Assembly: GCA_015058875.1 (NCBI GenBank)
Contig: SVBN01000019.1
Coordinates: forward strand, 1-48,231
Reading direction: 5' to 3'
Length of the DNA: 48,231 bases
From: Erysipelotrichaceae bacterium
Lineage (GTDB): Bacteria; Bacillota_I; Bacilli_A; Erysipelotrichales; Erysipelotrichaceae
In this document: positions 7,231-14,747 of the stretch, one piece after another
Layout of the letters: the number at the start of each line of letters is the position of its first letter
How positions within the stretch are numbered: position 1 is the stretch's first letter
Notes under the pieces: model-generated
What the model saw: only the letters and a program-made list of their open reading frames with translations
The model's database searches: none
Told to the model about the DNA's origin: nothing
Made by a program: the position numbers and the translations under genes

Positions 7231-9081
7231 TTATTTATTTGCGACAAAGTCGAAGTAGATATCGGCGTGATCTTCATAAGGGTAGAAGTCAAACGCGGCG
7301 AAACTGTCCTTCTCCTCGTTGTAATATGCATTCTCCTTCAGGGAGCCTACCATCATCGGATTGGTCGGCAGATATCCCGCTTCTTCCAGCCGTGCGGTAT
7401 ATTCATCCAGGAATGCGCTGCCCTCTTCTTCCGAAGCGAAGGTCTGGGAAACATTCAGATACAGCGGACCGGCGAAAGCCCGTGTCATCTGATGATATCT
7501 GGTGATATCCCTGACAGTCATCGGTGTGTGCAGGGAAATCTCAGGGAATCCCGCACCGGTAATCAGAGCCTCTGTTTCTTCCGGCGTCTTTCCCTTCTCG
7601 CTTCTGAAGGTAAGCATCACGGTCTCGCCGTCTTCATTGAAATCATAGCGGAATGATTTCTGTCCGTCCGCAGACGCATATCTTTCCAGTACCTTCTCGC
7701 CTTCACCGGCATTTGTCCATGATGCGCTGAATCCGCCCGCTTCCAGTCTCTTTGCGTAATCATCGAGATATGCCTGCATTGCGTCCGCGTCATCATAATG
7801 AACATATGCATACATGGAGAGATCGTAGTCGAAGAAATACAGCCATGATTCACTGCGTTCGGCGGCGGTATCGGTTGCGTTCCAGTCAGTCAGATGCTCA
7901 TTTTCGGACAGCTCGGTAAACCCGAATGCGGTAATCGCGTCATTGATACCCGTCAGACTGTCATATGCCGGATTGTCATAATACGGTCCGGCCTCCAGGA
8001 CAAACCCGTTATCGTAATACGGCTTCGCTTCGGCATAGCACTTATATGCTTCACGCAGCGGCTTGCGGTAAACCGTCACGGTCTTATCATCCGACGTTTC
8101 TTCCGTTTCCGTAAATCCGTCTGCCTTCAGAAGTTCGATATAATGTTCGACATCCTTTTCCGTTCCGTGCGCATCCTTCAGATAAATGCGCTCGTACTCG
8201 GAGAAGACGCCTTCATCAATATACATCGCATAGCTTGCAAAATCCGGGAACGGAAGTGCCCGTTCGCCGTATCCGGGCATAAATACCGAGTTCAGGAAGA
8301 ACAGATCGCCCTCCTGCCATGCGGTTCTTGTTTCGGGATAAACCGGTGAGGCAAGCCATTCATCCACCCGCGGATCACCCTTTGCGTCGTCGCCGAAATT
8401 CAGCGTCAGATCAATATCATCAAAATACATTCTGGCAACCGGGTTATCATCCACGACCGAAGTAAAATGAACGGACGAGGGATCCTCGGCATCCAGCGTC
8501 ATATATACTTCGTGCATCAGATTGAGCGCGTTATAGCCGTATCCGACGATATTCATCAGCGTCATCTTGACGTTATCGTCATTGGTCTGGAATTCCAGCG
8601 GCTGATTCACGTTATTGTAGAAAATCTCCCACATGTTGCCGCCGGTCATTTCATACCAGCAATTCGGCAGACGCGAGCCCGCACAGCTGATTGCGGAATC
8701 CGTGGAAAGATACTGTACATCCGTGAATCCCTCCTCACTCAGCGTACCACCGAACGTTTCGCCGTTCAGACTGACAAATGCGAGATCATCATGCCACTCA
8801 TCGGTATAATCGAAGATCACCTGATGCGGAGATACAGCGGTAATCTTCAGATAATCCGGATGATCAATCACATAGTTTCCGCCATCCAGCTTTTTCACAA
8901 AATTATCCATTGCGGCTTCGGAAATCTCAGCCGGGGAACGGGTCGCTTCCGGTTCTGCGCTCGGAACAGGAGTCGGCGTCGGATCTGTTCCGGCCGGAGA
9001 TGTTTCTGCGCATGCCGCAAGGGACACGCACAGCACAGCTGCACATACCGGTTTCAGAATATTATCCATTATATTATTCAT
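7231..9081 (-). CDS. Large surface lipoprotein with repeated C-terminal modules
   Basis: A 616-residue protein starting MNNIMDNILKPVCAAVL, with a hydrophobic signal and an SLAAC lipobox (lipidated Cys24). A Pro/Thr linker follows (residues 27-50). ATG 9081 is chosen over the upstream in-frame GTG (9099) because that GTG lies inside the GGGAGG ribosome binding site. The mature part is acidic and rich in Tyr and Asp. Three segments share an acidic helix ending in a Leu-x-x-x-Gly-[FY] motif: about residues 309-323 (VEHYIELLKADGF), 432-450 (MQAYLDDYAKRLEAGGF) and 550-570 (FLDEYTARLEEAGY). These suggest tandem alpha/beta modules. I do not recognise the family and no catalytic motif is evident. It is probably anchored outside the membrane. 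Confidence 0.75.
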   Translation of the reverse strand: MNNIMDNILKPVCAAVLCVSLAACAETSPAGTDPTPTPVPSAEPEATRSPAEISEAAMDNFVKKLDGGNYVIDHPDYLKITAVSPHQVIFDYTDEWHDDLAFVSLNGETFGGTLSEEGFTDVQYLSTDSAISCAGSRLPNCWYEMTGGNMWEIFYNNVNQPLEFQTNDDNVKMTLMNIVGYGYNALNLMHEVYMTLDAEDPSSVHFTSVVDDNPVARMYFDDIDLTLNFGDDAKGDPRVDEWLASPVYPETRTAWQEGDLFFLNSVFMPGYGERALPFPDFASYAMYIDEGVFSEYERIYLKDAHGTEKDVEHYIELLKADGFTETEETSDDKTVTVYRKPLREAYKCYAEAKPYYDNGFVLEAGPYYDNPAYDSLTGINDAITAFGFTELSENEHLTDWNATDTAAERSESWLYFFDYDLSMYAYVHYDDADAMQAYLDDYAKRLEAGGFSASWTNAGEGEKVLERYASADGQKSFRYDFNEDGETVMLTFRSEKGKTPEETEALITGAGFPEISLHTPMTVRDITRYHQMTRAFAGPLYLNVSQTFASEEEGSAFLDEYTARLEEAGYLPTNPMMVGSLKENAYYNEEKDSFAAFDFYPYEDHADIYFDFVANK

Positions 9082-9105
9082 ACAGGTAAAGCCTCCCACG
9101 TATTC

Positions 9106-9134
9106 ATTTTATATGCTGATGTTACGGTTGTAAA
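9106..9134 (-). promoter_or_regulatory. Promoter of the repeat lipoprotein gene
   Basis: TTTACA (9134-9129), a 17-bp spacer, then TAAAAT (9111-9106) on the minus strand, about 25 bases upstream of the ATG. Confidence 0.65.
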
Positions 9135-9188
9135 CCGGTCTTTCATGAATGGCTCCGCGCATAAAAATGATTATTTTCAAGCAATGAC

Positions 9189-9215
9189 AAAAAAACAGCA
9201 TGGTTTCCCACACTG
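9189..9215 (-). terminator. Intrinsic terminator after the HAD gene
   Basis: Minus-strand stem CAGTGTGG/CCATGCTG with a GAAA tetraloop and two G-U pairs, then seven T. It begins directly after the HAD stop codon. Confidence 0.85.
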
Positions 9216-9863
9216 TCAGATCTCCTTCGAGAGCACTTCCACCGCTTCCAGCAGACTGGAACATACGTGATGCGTCAGCGCCCGTATTTCATCGGTCGGC
9301 TGCAGCATATCCGGCACCATGATCACCTTCGCCCCGGACGCATATCCTGCCTGCACGCCGTTGAATGCATCCTCAAATACATAGCAGTTCTGCGGATCAC
9401 AGCCGATGTCCTTCGCCGCTTTCAGGAAGACGTCCGGTGCCGGTTTTCCGTGCTCCACTTCTTTGCCGGAGACAAAGGCGTCAAAGTAATCCGTTACGCC
9501 TGCCAGTTCCATATTGTGTCTGATCTGCTCTTTTGTGCTGGAACTTGCGACCGCGATCTTATACCCCTTATCGCGGAAGAACTGCAGGATCTCCCTGAGT
9601 CCCGGTTTTTCAGGAACGCTGTTTTCCAGGTCGCGGTGCACGCGGTTATAGACATCTTCCTGGATCGGCTGTCCGTCTTCCACATGATAGAAGCGCTCGA
9701 TAATGGAATTCATCAATGCTCCGTTGGTGCCGCAGATCGTTCTGCGGAATGCCGGATCCAGTTCGATTCCCATCTCATCGGCAATGGCTGTCCAGTTTTT
9801 CTGAAAGACCTGTTCGGTATCAAACAGGAGGCCGTCCATGTCAAAAATTGCTCCGTAATTCAT
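9216..9863 (-). CDS. HAD-superfamily phosphatase/phosphomutase (beta-phosphoglucomutase-like)
   Basis: About 215 residues starting MNYGAIFDMDGLLFDTE. The DxD motif gives nucleophile Asp8 and acid/base Asp10. Motif II is in AVASSSTKEQI, the conserved Lys in HGKPAPDVF, and the metal site in FEDAFNG. The helical cap between motifs I and II places it in HAD subclass IA, near beta-phosphoglucomutases and sugar-phosphate phosphatases. The exact substrate is not clear. The ATG at 9863 lies 8 nt after AGAGGG; the in-frame ATG at 9872 is only 3 nt from it and is less likely. It is transcribed divergently from the aminotransferase gene. Confidence 0.87.
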   Translation of the reverse strand: MNYGAIFDMDGLLFDTEQVFQKNWTAIADEMGIELDPAFRRTICGTNGALMNSIIERFYHVEDGQPIQEDVYNRVHRDLENSVPEKPGLREILQFFRDKGYKIAVASSSTKEQIRHNMELAGVTDYFDAFVSGKEVEHGKPAPDVFLKAAKDIGCDPQNCYVFEDAFNGVQAGYASGAKVIMVPDMLQPTDEIRALTHHVCSSLLEAVEVLSKEI

Positions 9864-9926
9864 ATCATTCACCCTCTGGGTTTATCATACAGGAAAACAA
9901 ATTCCTTCGGAAGACTCATAATGATT

Positions 9927-9932
9927 TATAAT
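9927..9932 (+). promoter_or_regulatory. -10 box of dat
   Basis: TATAAT, 27 bases upstream of the ATG and ahead of the AAGGAG site. The -35 region is not well conserved. Confidence 0.5.
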
Positions 9933-9959
9933 AGTCACCATAACAAGGAGATTCATCGT

Positions 9960-10817
9960 ATGAGAGAAATCGGATATTACAACGGCGAGATGGGAAATCT
10001 GAATGAAGTAAAGATTCCCATGCAGGACAGAGCGCTGTATTTCGGCGACGGCGTCTATGATGTCACATTCGCATATAATCATAAGCTGTTTGCGATGGAG
10101 GACCATCTGGACCGCTTTTACAATTCCCTTTCGATGCTGGAAATCAATTTCCATCTGACCAGGGAAGAACTGACAGCGGAAATACAGAAATGCGTGGACG
10201 CGGCGGAAACAGACGGCGCCGTCGTCATCTACTGGCAGTCAAGCCGTTCCAACAGCAAACGCAATCATGTTTTCCCTCCGGAAAGTGAAAAGCCCACCCT
10301 GCTGATTACAGTTACAGGCGCAAAGCCGCTGGATTACAGCAAACCGCTGAAGCTGATCACAATCGAAGATACCCGTTTCTTCCATTGCAATATCAAGACC
10401 CTGAACCTGATCCCCAATGTCATCGCTTCCCAGCGGGCAAAGGAAGCAGGCTGCGATGAAGCAATCCTGCACAGAGGAAATCAGCTGACGGAATGCGCGC
10501 ATTCCTCCCTGCTCATCCTCAAAAACGGAAAGCTGATCGGTCCGAAGCTGAACGAGCTGATCCTGCCGAGCATTTCCAGAAAGCATCTGTTTGAGATTGC
10601 GGAAGAGACCGGCGTCCCTTCGGAAATGCGGGATGTGGATATGGATGAAGTATGGAATGCGGACGAGGTGATTGTCTGCAGCACGACAAAGGTATGCGCG
10701 GCGGCGGATACGATTGACGGAAAACCTGTCGGCATGAAGGACCGCGGACTCTTCCATAAGCTGCAGAAAGCATACTTTGACAGAGTCGAGCGTGAAATCG
10801 GCTGGAAACTCGGATAA
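9960..10817 (+). CDS. dat: D-amino-acid aminotransferase (class IV PLP enzyme)
   Basis: A 285-residue fold-type IV PLP enzyme. Lys146 in CNIKTLNLIPNV is the Schiff-base lysine, at practically the position known from Bacillus Dat. RNHVFP (101-106) matches the Arg/His pair that binds the substrate carboxylate, and GCDEAIL...LTECAHSS is the conserved PLP-phosphate region. It would interconvert D-alanine and D-glutamate with their keto acids, supplying D-glutamate for peptidoglycan. Branched-chain or aminodeoxychorismate activities are less likely because of the RNH motif. AAGGAG lies 9 nt before the ATG and a TATAAT box at 9927-9932. A strong terminator follows immediately, so it is monocistronic. 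Confidence 0.85.
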   Translation: MREIGYYNGEMGNLNEVKIPMQDRALYFGDGVYDVTFAYNHKLFAMEDHLDRFYNSLSMLEINFHLTREELTAEIQKCVDAAETDGAVVIYWQSSRSNSKRNHVFPPESEKPTLLITVTGAKPLDYSKPLKLITIEDTRFFHCNIKTLNLIPNVIASQRAKEAGCDEAILHRGNQLTECAHSSLLILKNGKLIGPKLNELILPSISRKHLFEIAEETGVPSEMRDVDMDEVWNADEVIVCSTTKVCAAADTIDGKPVGMKDRGLFHKLQKAYFDRVEREIGWKLG

Positions 10818-10842
10818 AACGTGCCCGGCACGTTTTTTCTTT
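10816..10842 (+). terminator. Intrinsic terminator after dat
   Basis: Stem AAAACGTGC (10816-10824) with GCACGTTTT (10828-10836), loop CCG, T-rich tail. It overlaps the stop codon. Confidence 0.88.
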
Positions 10843-10862
10843 TCCCTTCCATGCATGCGGAT

Positions 10863-10868
10863 TATAAT
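10863..10868 (+). promoter_or_regulatory. -10 box of leaderless GH43-type gene
   Basis: TATAAT followed by six bases (CAAGGC) and ATG 10875. No proper ribosome binding site is present, so transcription probably starts at the start codon. Confidence 0.6.
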
Positions 10869-10874
10869 CAAGGC

Positions 10875-12086
10875 ATGAAAAAACTGTTCACCGCATTGTT
10901 ATGTCTGCTGTGCGCCGGATGCGCACAGCCTGTCAATACCACCGGCAGCCTGCCGGATGAGGATATCGTGATGCCGGAACATACGGATGATCCGTACACA
11001 TGGCTGAATGCATCCCTGGATTATTTTCTCAATGACGGCATGAAGCTGCCGGAATACGGAAAGGACGGTTCGCCTCTTTCCTGGAGCGTGGTTCAGGGAG
11101 ATGCCAAGATCCGTGACGGATGCATATGCAAAACGGAACAGGCGGATGAATATGAGCCGGTCACAATATGTGCGGATGACGGCTCTCGGGCTTATGAATT
11201 CGATCAGCTGCTGATCGATCCCTATGTCGGTTATGTCATCAGCTACTTCTCGGAAAAAGGCGATGAAGCAGAAAGCATGAAGCTGGCCTTTACCTATAAC
11301 TGCACGTACTGGTTCAAGCTGAATGAAGATCATGCGATTCTGAAAGCGGAGCTCGGCACAAAGCGGCTGCGTGATCCGATGCTGTTCCGGAAAAAGGACG
11401 GTACCTTCGGGGCTGCGGCAACACAGGGATATGATACCGATTCCATCTATCTCTTTGATTCCCCGGATCTGATCACCTATGAAAATGAGCGTCTGCTCAA
11501 GGTCAGTCATTCCACGGAGCAGCTGAAAATGAGTGAAAAGCAGGCGTGGGCGCCGGAAGTGTTCTATGACCATGTCAGTGACCGCTATGTCATTCTCTGG
11601 TCCAGCGTGGAAGACGGCAGGATGTTCTTCAATACCAGTTCCGACCTGAACCATTTCTCAGCCCCGGCGGTATTGAAGATCGGCGATGATCCGGTGATTG
11701 ACGGAACCATCGTCAGATACGGACACTCCTGGATGATCTGCGTCAAGGATGAGCGGGAGCCGATGGAAGAGTACTCACAGCTGTTCCTCGGCTTCTCGGA
11801 TGATTCCTGGGATGCATATGAGCGTACATCGGATTTCATCACCGGCCATCAGAGCGAAGGCCCGATGTTCATGAAGGATCTGGAACATGACGGATGGTAC
11901 CTGTTCTACGACGACTATACCCGCTATCAGTTCCGCGCCCTCCATCTCTCTGACACCGAAAACCCTGTCATCACCGAAGTGCAGGACAGCGATCTGCTCA
12001 TTCCGCTGGACGCCCCTGCCCACAGCTGCGCCCTTCCCGTCACATGGAAAGAGATGCAGCGGCTGGAACAGGCATACGGAAGCTGA
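10875..12086 (+). CDS. GH43-type (five-bladed propeller) lipoprotein
   Basis: A 403-residue protein with signal peptide MKKLFTALLCLLCAGC (lipidated Cys16). The propeller carries RDPMLF (Asp167, likely general base), WAPEVFYD (225-232), IDGTIV (Asp276, pKa modulator position) and SEGPMF (Glu328, general acid). These are the three acidic positions of glycoside hydrolase family 43 arabinanases and xylosidases, so all catalytic candidates appear to be in place. Residues 25-150 form an extra N-terminal region I do not recognise. It is surface anchored, unlike the cytoplasmic glycosidases at the left end. The ATG at 10875 has no ribosome binding site but sits 6 nt after TATAAT. Substrate unknown. 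Confidence 0.72.
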   Translation: MKKLFTALLCLLCAGCAQPVNTTGSLPDEDIVMPEHTDDPYTWLNASLDYFLNDGMKLPEYGKDGSPLSWSVVQGDAKIRDGCICKTEQADEYEPVTICADDGSRAYEFDQLLIDPYVGYVISYFSEKGDEAESMKLAFTYNCTYWFKLNEDHAILKAELGTKRLRDPMLFRKKDGTFGAAATQGYDTDSIYLFDSPDLITYENERLLKVSHSTEQLKMSEKQAWAPEVFYDHVSDRYVILWSSVEDGRMFFNTSSDLNHFSAPAVLKIGDDPVIDGTIVRYGHSWMICVKDEREPMEEYSQLFLGFSDDSWDAYERTSDFITGHQSEGPMFMKDLEHDGWYLFYDDYTRYQFRALHLSDTENPVITEVQDSDLLIPLDAPAHSCALPVTWKEMQRLEQAYGS

Positions 12087-12131
12087 GACAAACTTAATAA
12101 AATGTCAATGAAACATCAGACCGGATGGTGT

Positions 12132-12137
12132 TAAAAT
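12132..12137 (+). promoter_or_regulatory. -10 box of leaderless PAP2 gene
   Basis: TAAAAT followed by eight bases and ATG 12146, with no ribosome binding site in between. Confidence 0.45.
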
Positions 12138-12145
12138 AGCGCAGT

Positions 12146-12808
12146 ATGAAAAAACTTCTGCGCTGGTGCAACACTCATCCGGTTTATACATTAGTCGGAT
12201 ACTATATGCTTTATCTCTGCTGGTTTTATTTTGCGGAATACAGGAATCCCGTTCCGAAGTATATCATCCATGCAGGGATAGATGACATCATCCCGTTCAG
12301 CGTCTGGGCAGTCATTCCCTACGCCTCCTGGGCGCCGTTCATCTTCTTCTCCCTGCTGTTATTTGTGCTCTATGCATCAAGGGAAGAACTCTGGCGTCTT
12401 GCCGTCCCGATGATGTGCGGCATGGTGCTGACCGTCGGCTTCTATCTGTTTGTGCCAACCGGACTGAATCTCAGACCTGAGACCATGAGCGGACCGTCCT
12501 TCCTGGTATGGATTGTGGAACTGCTCCATAAAGCCGATACCCCGACAAACGTCTGTCCTTCCATCCATGTCTTTATCTCCTTCATCATCGATCAGGCATG
12601 GCAGCGCAGTGCGCTGATTGCCGGAGAGCGGAACCGGTGGAAACGGATCCTGATCCGTCTCTGGGATCTTGCGATTATCCTGTCCACCCTGTTTCTCAAG
12701 CAGCACAGCGTGATTGATGTCATTGCCGGCATGGCCGTCGGACTCCTGCTTGATTATGCCGGAACCCATATGAATATGAAAAAGCTGCGGGAATATGCAG
12801 AGATCTGA
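12146..12808 (+). CDS. PAP2-family membrane phosphatase
   Basis: A 220-residue protein with five to six predicted membrane helices. The phosphatase motifs are present in order: PTGLNLRP (105-111), CPSIHV with His141, and STLFLKQHSVIDVIAG with His187 and Asp191. These form the histidine-based site of type 2 phosphatidic acid phosphatases, which dephosphorylate lipid phosphates such as phosphatidate, undecaprenyl pyrophosphate or inositol phospholipids at the outer membrane face. Which lipid is used cannot be told. The gene ends inside a bidirectional terminator hairpin, its stop codon lying in the loop. Confidence 0.83.
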   Translation: MKKLLRWCNTHPVYTLVGYYMLYLCWFYFAEYRNPVPKYIIHAGIDDIIPFSVWAVIPYASWAPFIFFSLLLFVLYASREELWRLAVPMMCGMVLTVGFYLFVPTGLNLRPETMSGPSFLVWIVELLHKADTPTNVCPSIHVFISFIIDQAWQRSALIAGERNRWKRILIRLWDLAIILSTLFLKQHSVIDVIAGMAVGLLLDYAGTHMNMKKLREYAEI

Positions 12809-12829
12809 CTCTGTGATTCCCGCAGTTTT
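12785..12829 (+). terminator. Bidirectional intrinsic terminator between PAP2 and aldo/keto reductase genes
   Basis: Ten-bp outer stem CTGCGGGAAT (12785-12794) with ATTCCCGCAG (12816-12825) and an inner CAGAG/CTCTG stem. TTTT follows on the plus strand and CTTTTTC on the minus strand, so it serves both convergent genes. Confidence 0.85.
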
Positions 12830-12839
12830 CCGTTCCGCT

Positions 12840-13829
12840 TTATTTTGCCTTATGTCCGCCGAAGACGTCAAAGTGCATGGTGTCCAGCTTCGCGTCGATC
12901 ATCGCGATTTCTTCCGGCGTGACAATGACATTGCCGGCTTCGAAGTTGGCACGCAGGCGTTCAATCTTTCTGGAGCCCGGGATCGGAATGATATAGGGCT
13001 TCTTGCAGATCATCCATGCCAGGGACAGCTGCGCCATGGTGCAGTTTTTCTGTGCCGCCATTTCATTCAGCAGATCCAGCAGTTCCTTTGCCTTGGCATA
13101 GCCTTCCTCGGTATACTGCGGCATATTGGCGCGGTAGTCCTGGCTGCCTTCAAACTTTGTATTCGGATTGTAGGCGCCGGTGAGGAATCCGTTTGCCATC
13201 GGTGAGAATGCGACATACGCGACATCCAGTTCCTCGCATACCGGCCAGATGGATTCATGCCATCTTGCCATCATGGAATATCTGTTTTCGATGGCTGTGA
13301 CCGGTGTGACGGCATTGGCTCTGCGCAGGTATTCCTCGGTTGTTTCGGAAATGCCCCAGGAACGGATCTTTCCTTCCCTGATCAGCTCGCCCATCGTTTC
13401 CGCAACAGTTTCCGGTTCGACCTTCGGATCGATTCTGTGCTGGTAATACAGATCGACATAATCCGTTCCGAGACGCTCCAGTGATTTTTCCAGGGAACGG
13501 CGGATTGTTTCCGGAGAGCTGTCCAGTACAAGCGAACGGTCCGCATTATGACCGACGCCCATCTTGGTCGCAATGACAACTTTGTCACGTACATCCTTCA
13601 GTGCTTTTCCGACAAGTTCTTCATTATAGGAGACGGATCCGTCCGGATACAGCCCGGTATAGGCTTCGGCCGTATCAAAGAAATCATAGCCGAGCTCATA
13701 GGCTTCGCGCAGTGTCTTCACCGCTTCCGCTTCCGGCACCGGGTCACCGCTGGCGTGGGAGAATCCCATGCATCCGAGACCTACCGGATTCACCATCAGA
13801 TTGCTTTTTCCGATTCTTCTTTTTTCCAT
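12840..13829 (-). CDS. Aldo/keto reductase
   Basis: A 329-residue NADPH-dependent oxidoreductase with an AKR barrel. The catalytic tetrad is Asp52, Tyr57 (DTAEAYTG), Lys89 (ATKMG) and His131 (YYQHRID). The PGSRKIERL segment near residue 280 binds the NADP 2'-phosphate. It resembles the YhdN/IolS-type general AKRs that reduce small aldehydes and quinones. GAGGAAAG precedes the ATG. It starts 28 bp after the CMD gene and has no promoter of its own, so it belongs to the LysR-box operon. The physiological substrate is unknown. Confidence 0.9.
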   Translation of the reverse strand: MEKRRIGKSNLMVNPVGLGCMGFSHASGDPVPEAEAVKTLREAYELGYDFFDTAEAYTGLYPDGSVSYNEELVGKALKDVRDKVVIATKMGVGHNADRSLVLDSSPETIRRSLEKSLERLGTDYVDLYYQHRIDPKVEPETVAETMGELIREGKIRSWGISETTEEYLRRANAVTPVTAIENRYSMMARWHESIWPVCEELDVAYVAFSPMANGFLTGAYNPNTKFEGSQDYRANMPQYTEEGYAKAKELLDLLNEMAAQKNCTMAQLSLAWMICKKPYIIPIPGSRKIERLRANFEAGNVIVTPEEIAMIDAKLDTMHFDVFGGHKAK

Positions 13830-13857
13830 TGTTCTTTCCTCTTTCCTTTCTTCAGTC

Positions 13858-14622
13858 TTACTTCAGCTTTGCGTCTTCTTCATTGATAATGCGCAGTGCG
13901 TTCAGCGTTCTCGGATAACCCATGAACGGAATGCAGTTGGAAATGACTCTGATCAGGAACGCTTTGTCATTTCCGAGTCTCATATTTGCGGCGGTATGGG
14001 CAGACAGCTGCGGTTCGCATCCGCCCTGGGCATACAGGAAACAGAATGTGATCAGCTCCCTCTGCCGGTAATCCAGACCGGTTCTTGTATAGAAGTCTCC
14101 GAAGCAGTTGCCGGCAAGCCAGCGGTTGATATGCCTGATCTCTGCAGGACCGCTCTGCGCGAATCCTTTCATATGTTCGCCGAAGATGGCAACCTGTGCT
14201 TCTTCTCCCTTTTCCACGCGGTTTTCCATGGTCGTTGTCGCCTGGCCTTCCAGCGGAAGTTCATATCCGAGGGATTCAAGCACTTCATTCACGGCTTTCA
14301 GGAACGGGAAGACTCTGCCGATGCCGAGATAATCCACCGCCTGATATACGATTTCCTTGATCTCAACCGGCGTGACATCAAAATTCAGCGCCGCTTTTGC
14401 CATGCCGCGGAATTCATCCACGGAAGAAGACCCGATCAGAACCGCAAGAATACAGATGAATCTGGTTTTGTCATCCAGCTGCTGTCCTTCTTCATTAACC
14501 ACCTCATCAAACGCGAAGTTGTCAAACCTTTCAATAAATTCCGGATCCGTTCTCAGAAAATCGGATACATAACCGGGGAACATTCTTTCATGGTATTCCA
14601 GTGCCTTTTTGCTGATTGCCAT
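13858..14622 (-). CDS. Carboxymuconolactone decarboxylase-family protein (double CMD domain)
   Basis: A 254-residue protein with two consecutive CMD domains. The first runs about residues 40-115 (RFICILAVLIGSSSVDEFRGMAKAALNFDVTPVEIKEIV) and the second about 160-235 (RELITFCFLYAQGGCEPQLSAHTAANMRLG). The first lacks the usual cysteine; the second keeps a Cys with a downstream His, as in AhpD-like peroxidase partners. In this gene context it is likely a redox or thiol protein rather than a true decarboxylase of aromatic degradation. GGAG precedes the ATG at moderate distance. The promoter is TTGTTC-N17-TATAAT, with a LysR-type dyad centred near -64. Confidence 0.85.
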   Translation of the reverse strand: MAISKKALEYHERMFPGYVSDFLRTDPEFIERFDNFAFDEVVNEEGQQLDDKTRFICILAVLIGSSSVDEFRGMAKAALNFDVTPVEIKEIVYQAVDYLGIGRVFPFLKAVNEVLESLGYELPLEGQATTTMENRVEKGEEAQVAIFGEHMKGFAQSGPAEIRHINRWLAGNCFGDFYTRTGLDYRQRELITFCFLYAQGGCEPQLSAHTAANMRLGNDKAFLIRVISNCIPFMGYPRTLNALRIINEEDAKLK

Positions 14623-14655
14623 ATCTCTTTTTTCTCCTTTTACTTATCTGAAATC

Positions 14656-14684
14656 ATTATAGATAACAGGAAAATACAGAACAA
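14656..14684 (-). promoter_or_regulatory. Promoter of CMD-aldo/keto reductase operon
   Basis: TTGTTC (14684-14679), 17-bp spacer, TATAAT (14661-14656) on the minus strand. Predicted start near 14649. Confidence 0.75.
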
Positions 14685-14688
14685 TTCG

Positions 14689-14730
14689 AAAAAAAGCCCG
14701 GACCGATAAGCATAACTTATCAATCCAGGC
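14689..14730 (-). terminator. Intrinsic terminator of the TerB/ATPase/helicase operon
   Basis: Minus-strand 15-bp stem (14716-14730 with 14696-14710, three G-U pairs), five-base loop TTATG, then seven T (14695-14689). It begins 18 bp after the helicase stop. Its upper stem and loop are also the LysR-type dyad of the next promoter. Confidence 0.85.
14705..14721. promoter_or_regulatory. LysR-type operator of CMD promoter
   Basis: Perfect dyad GATAAG-CATAA-CTTATC with T-N11-A at 14707/14719. It begins 20 bp from the -35 box and is centred near -64. The first 13 bases recur exactly at 26503 and 27406. Confidence 0.7.
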
Positions 14731-14747
14731 CTGTGTTTCTGGGATTA

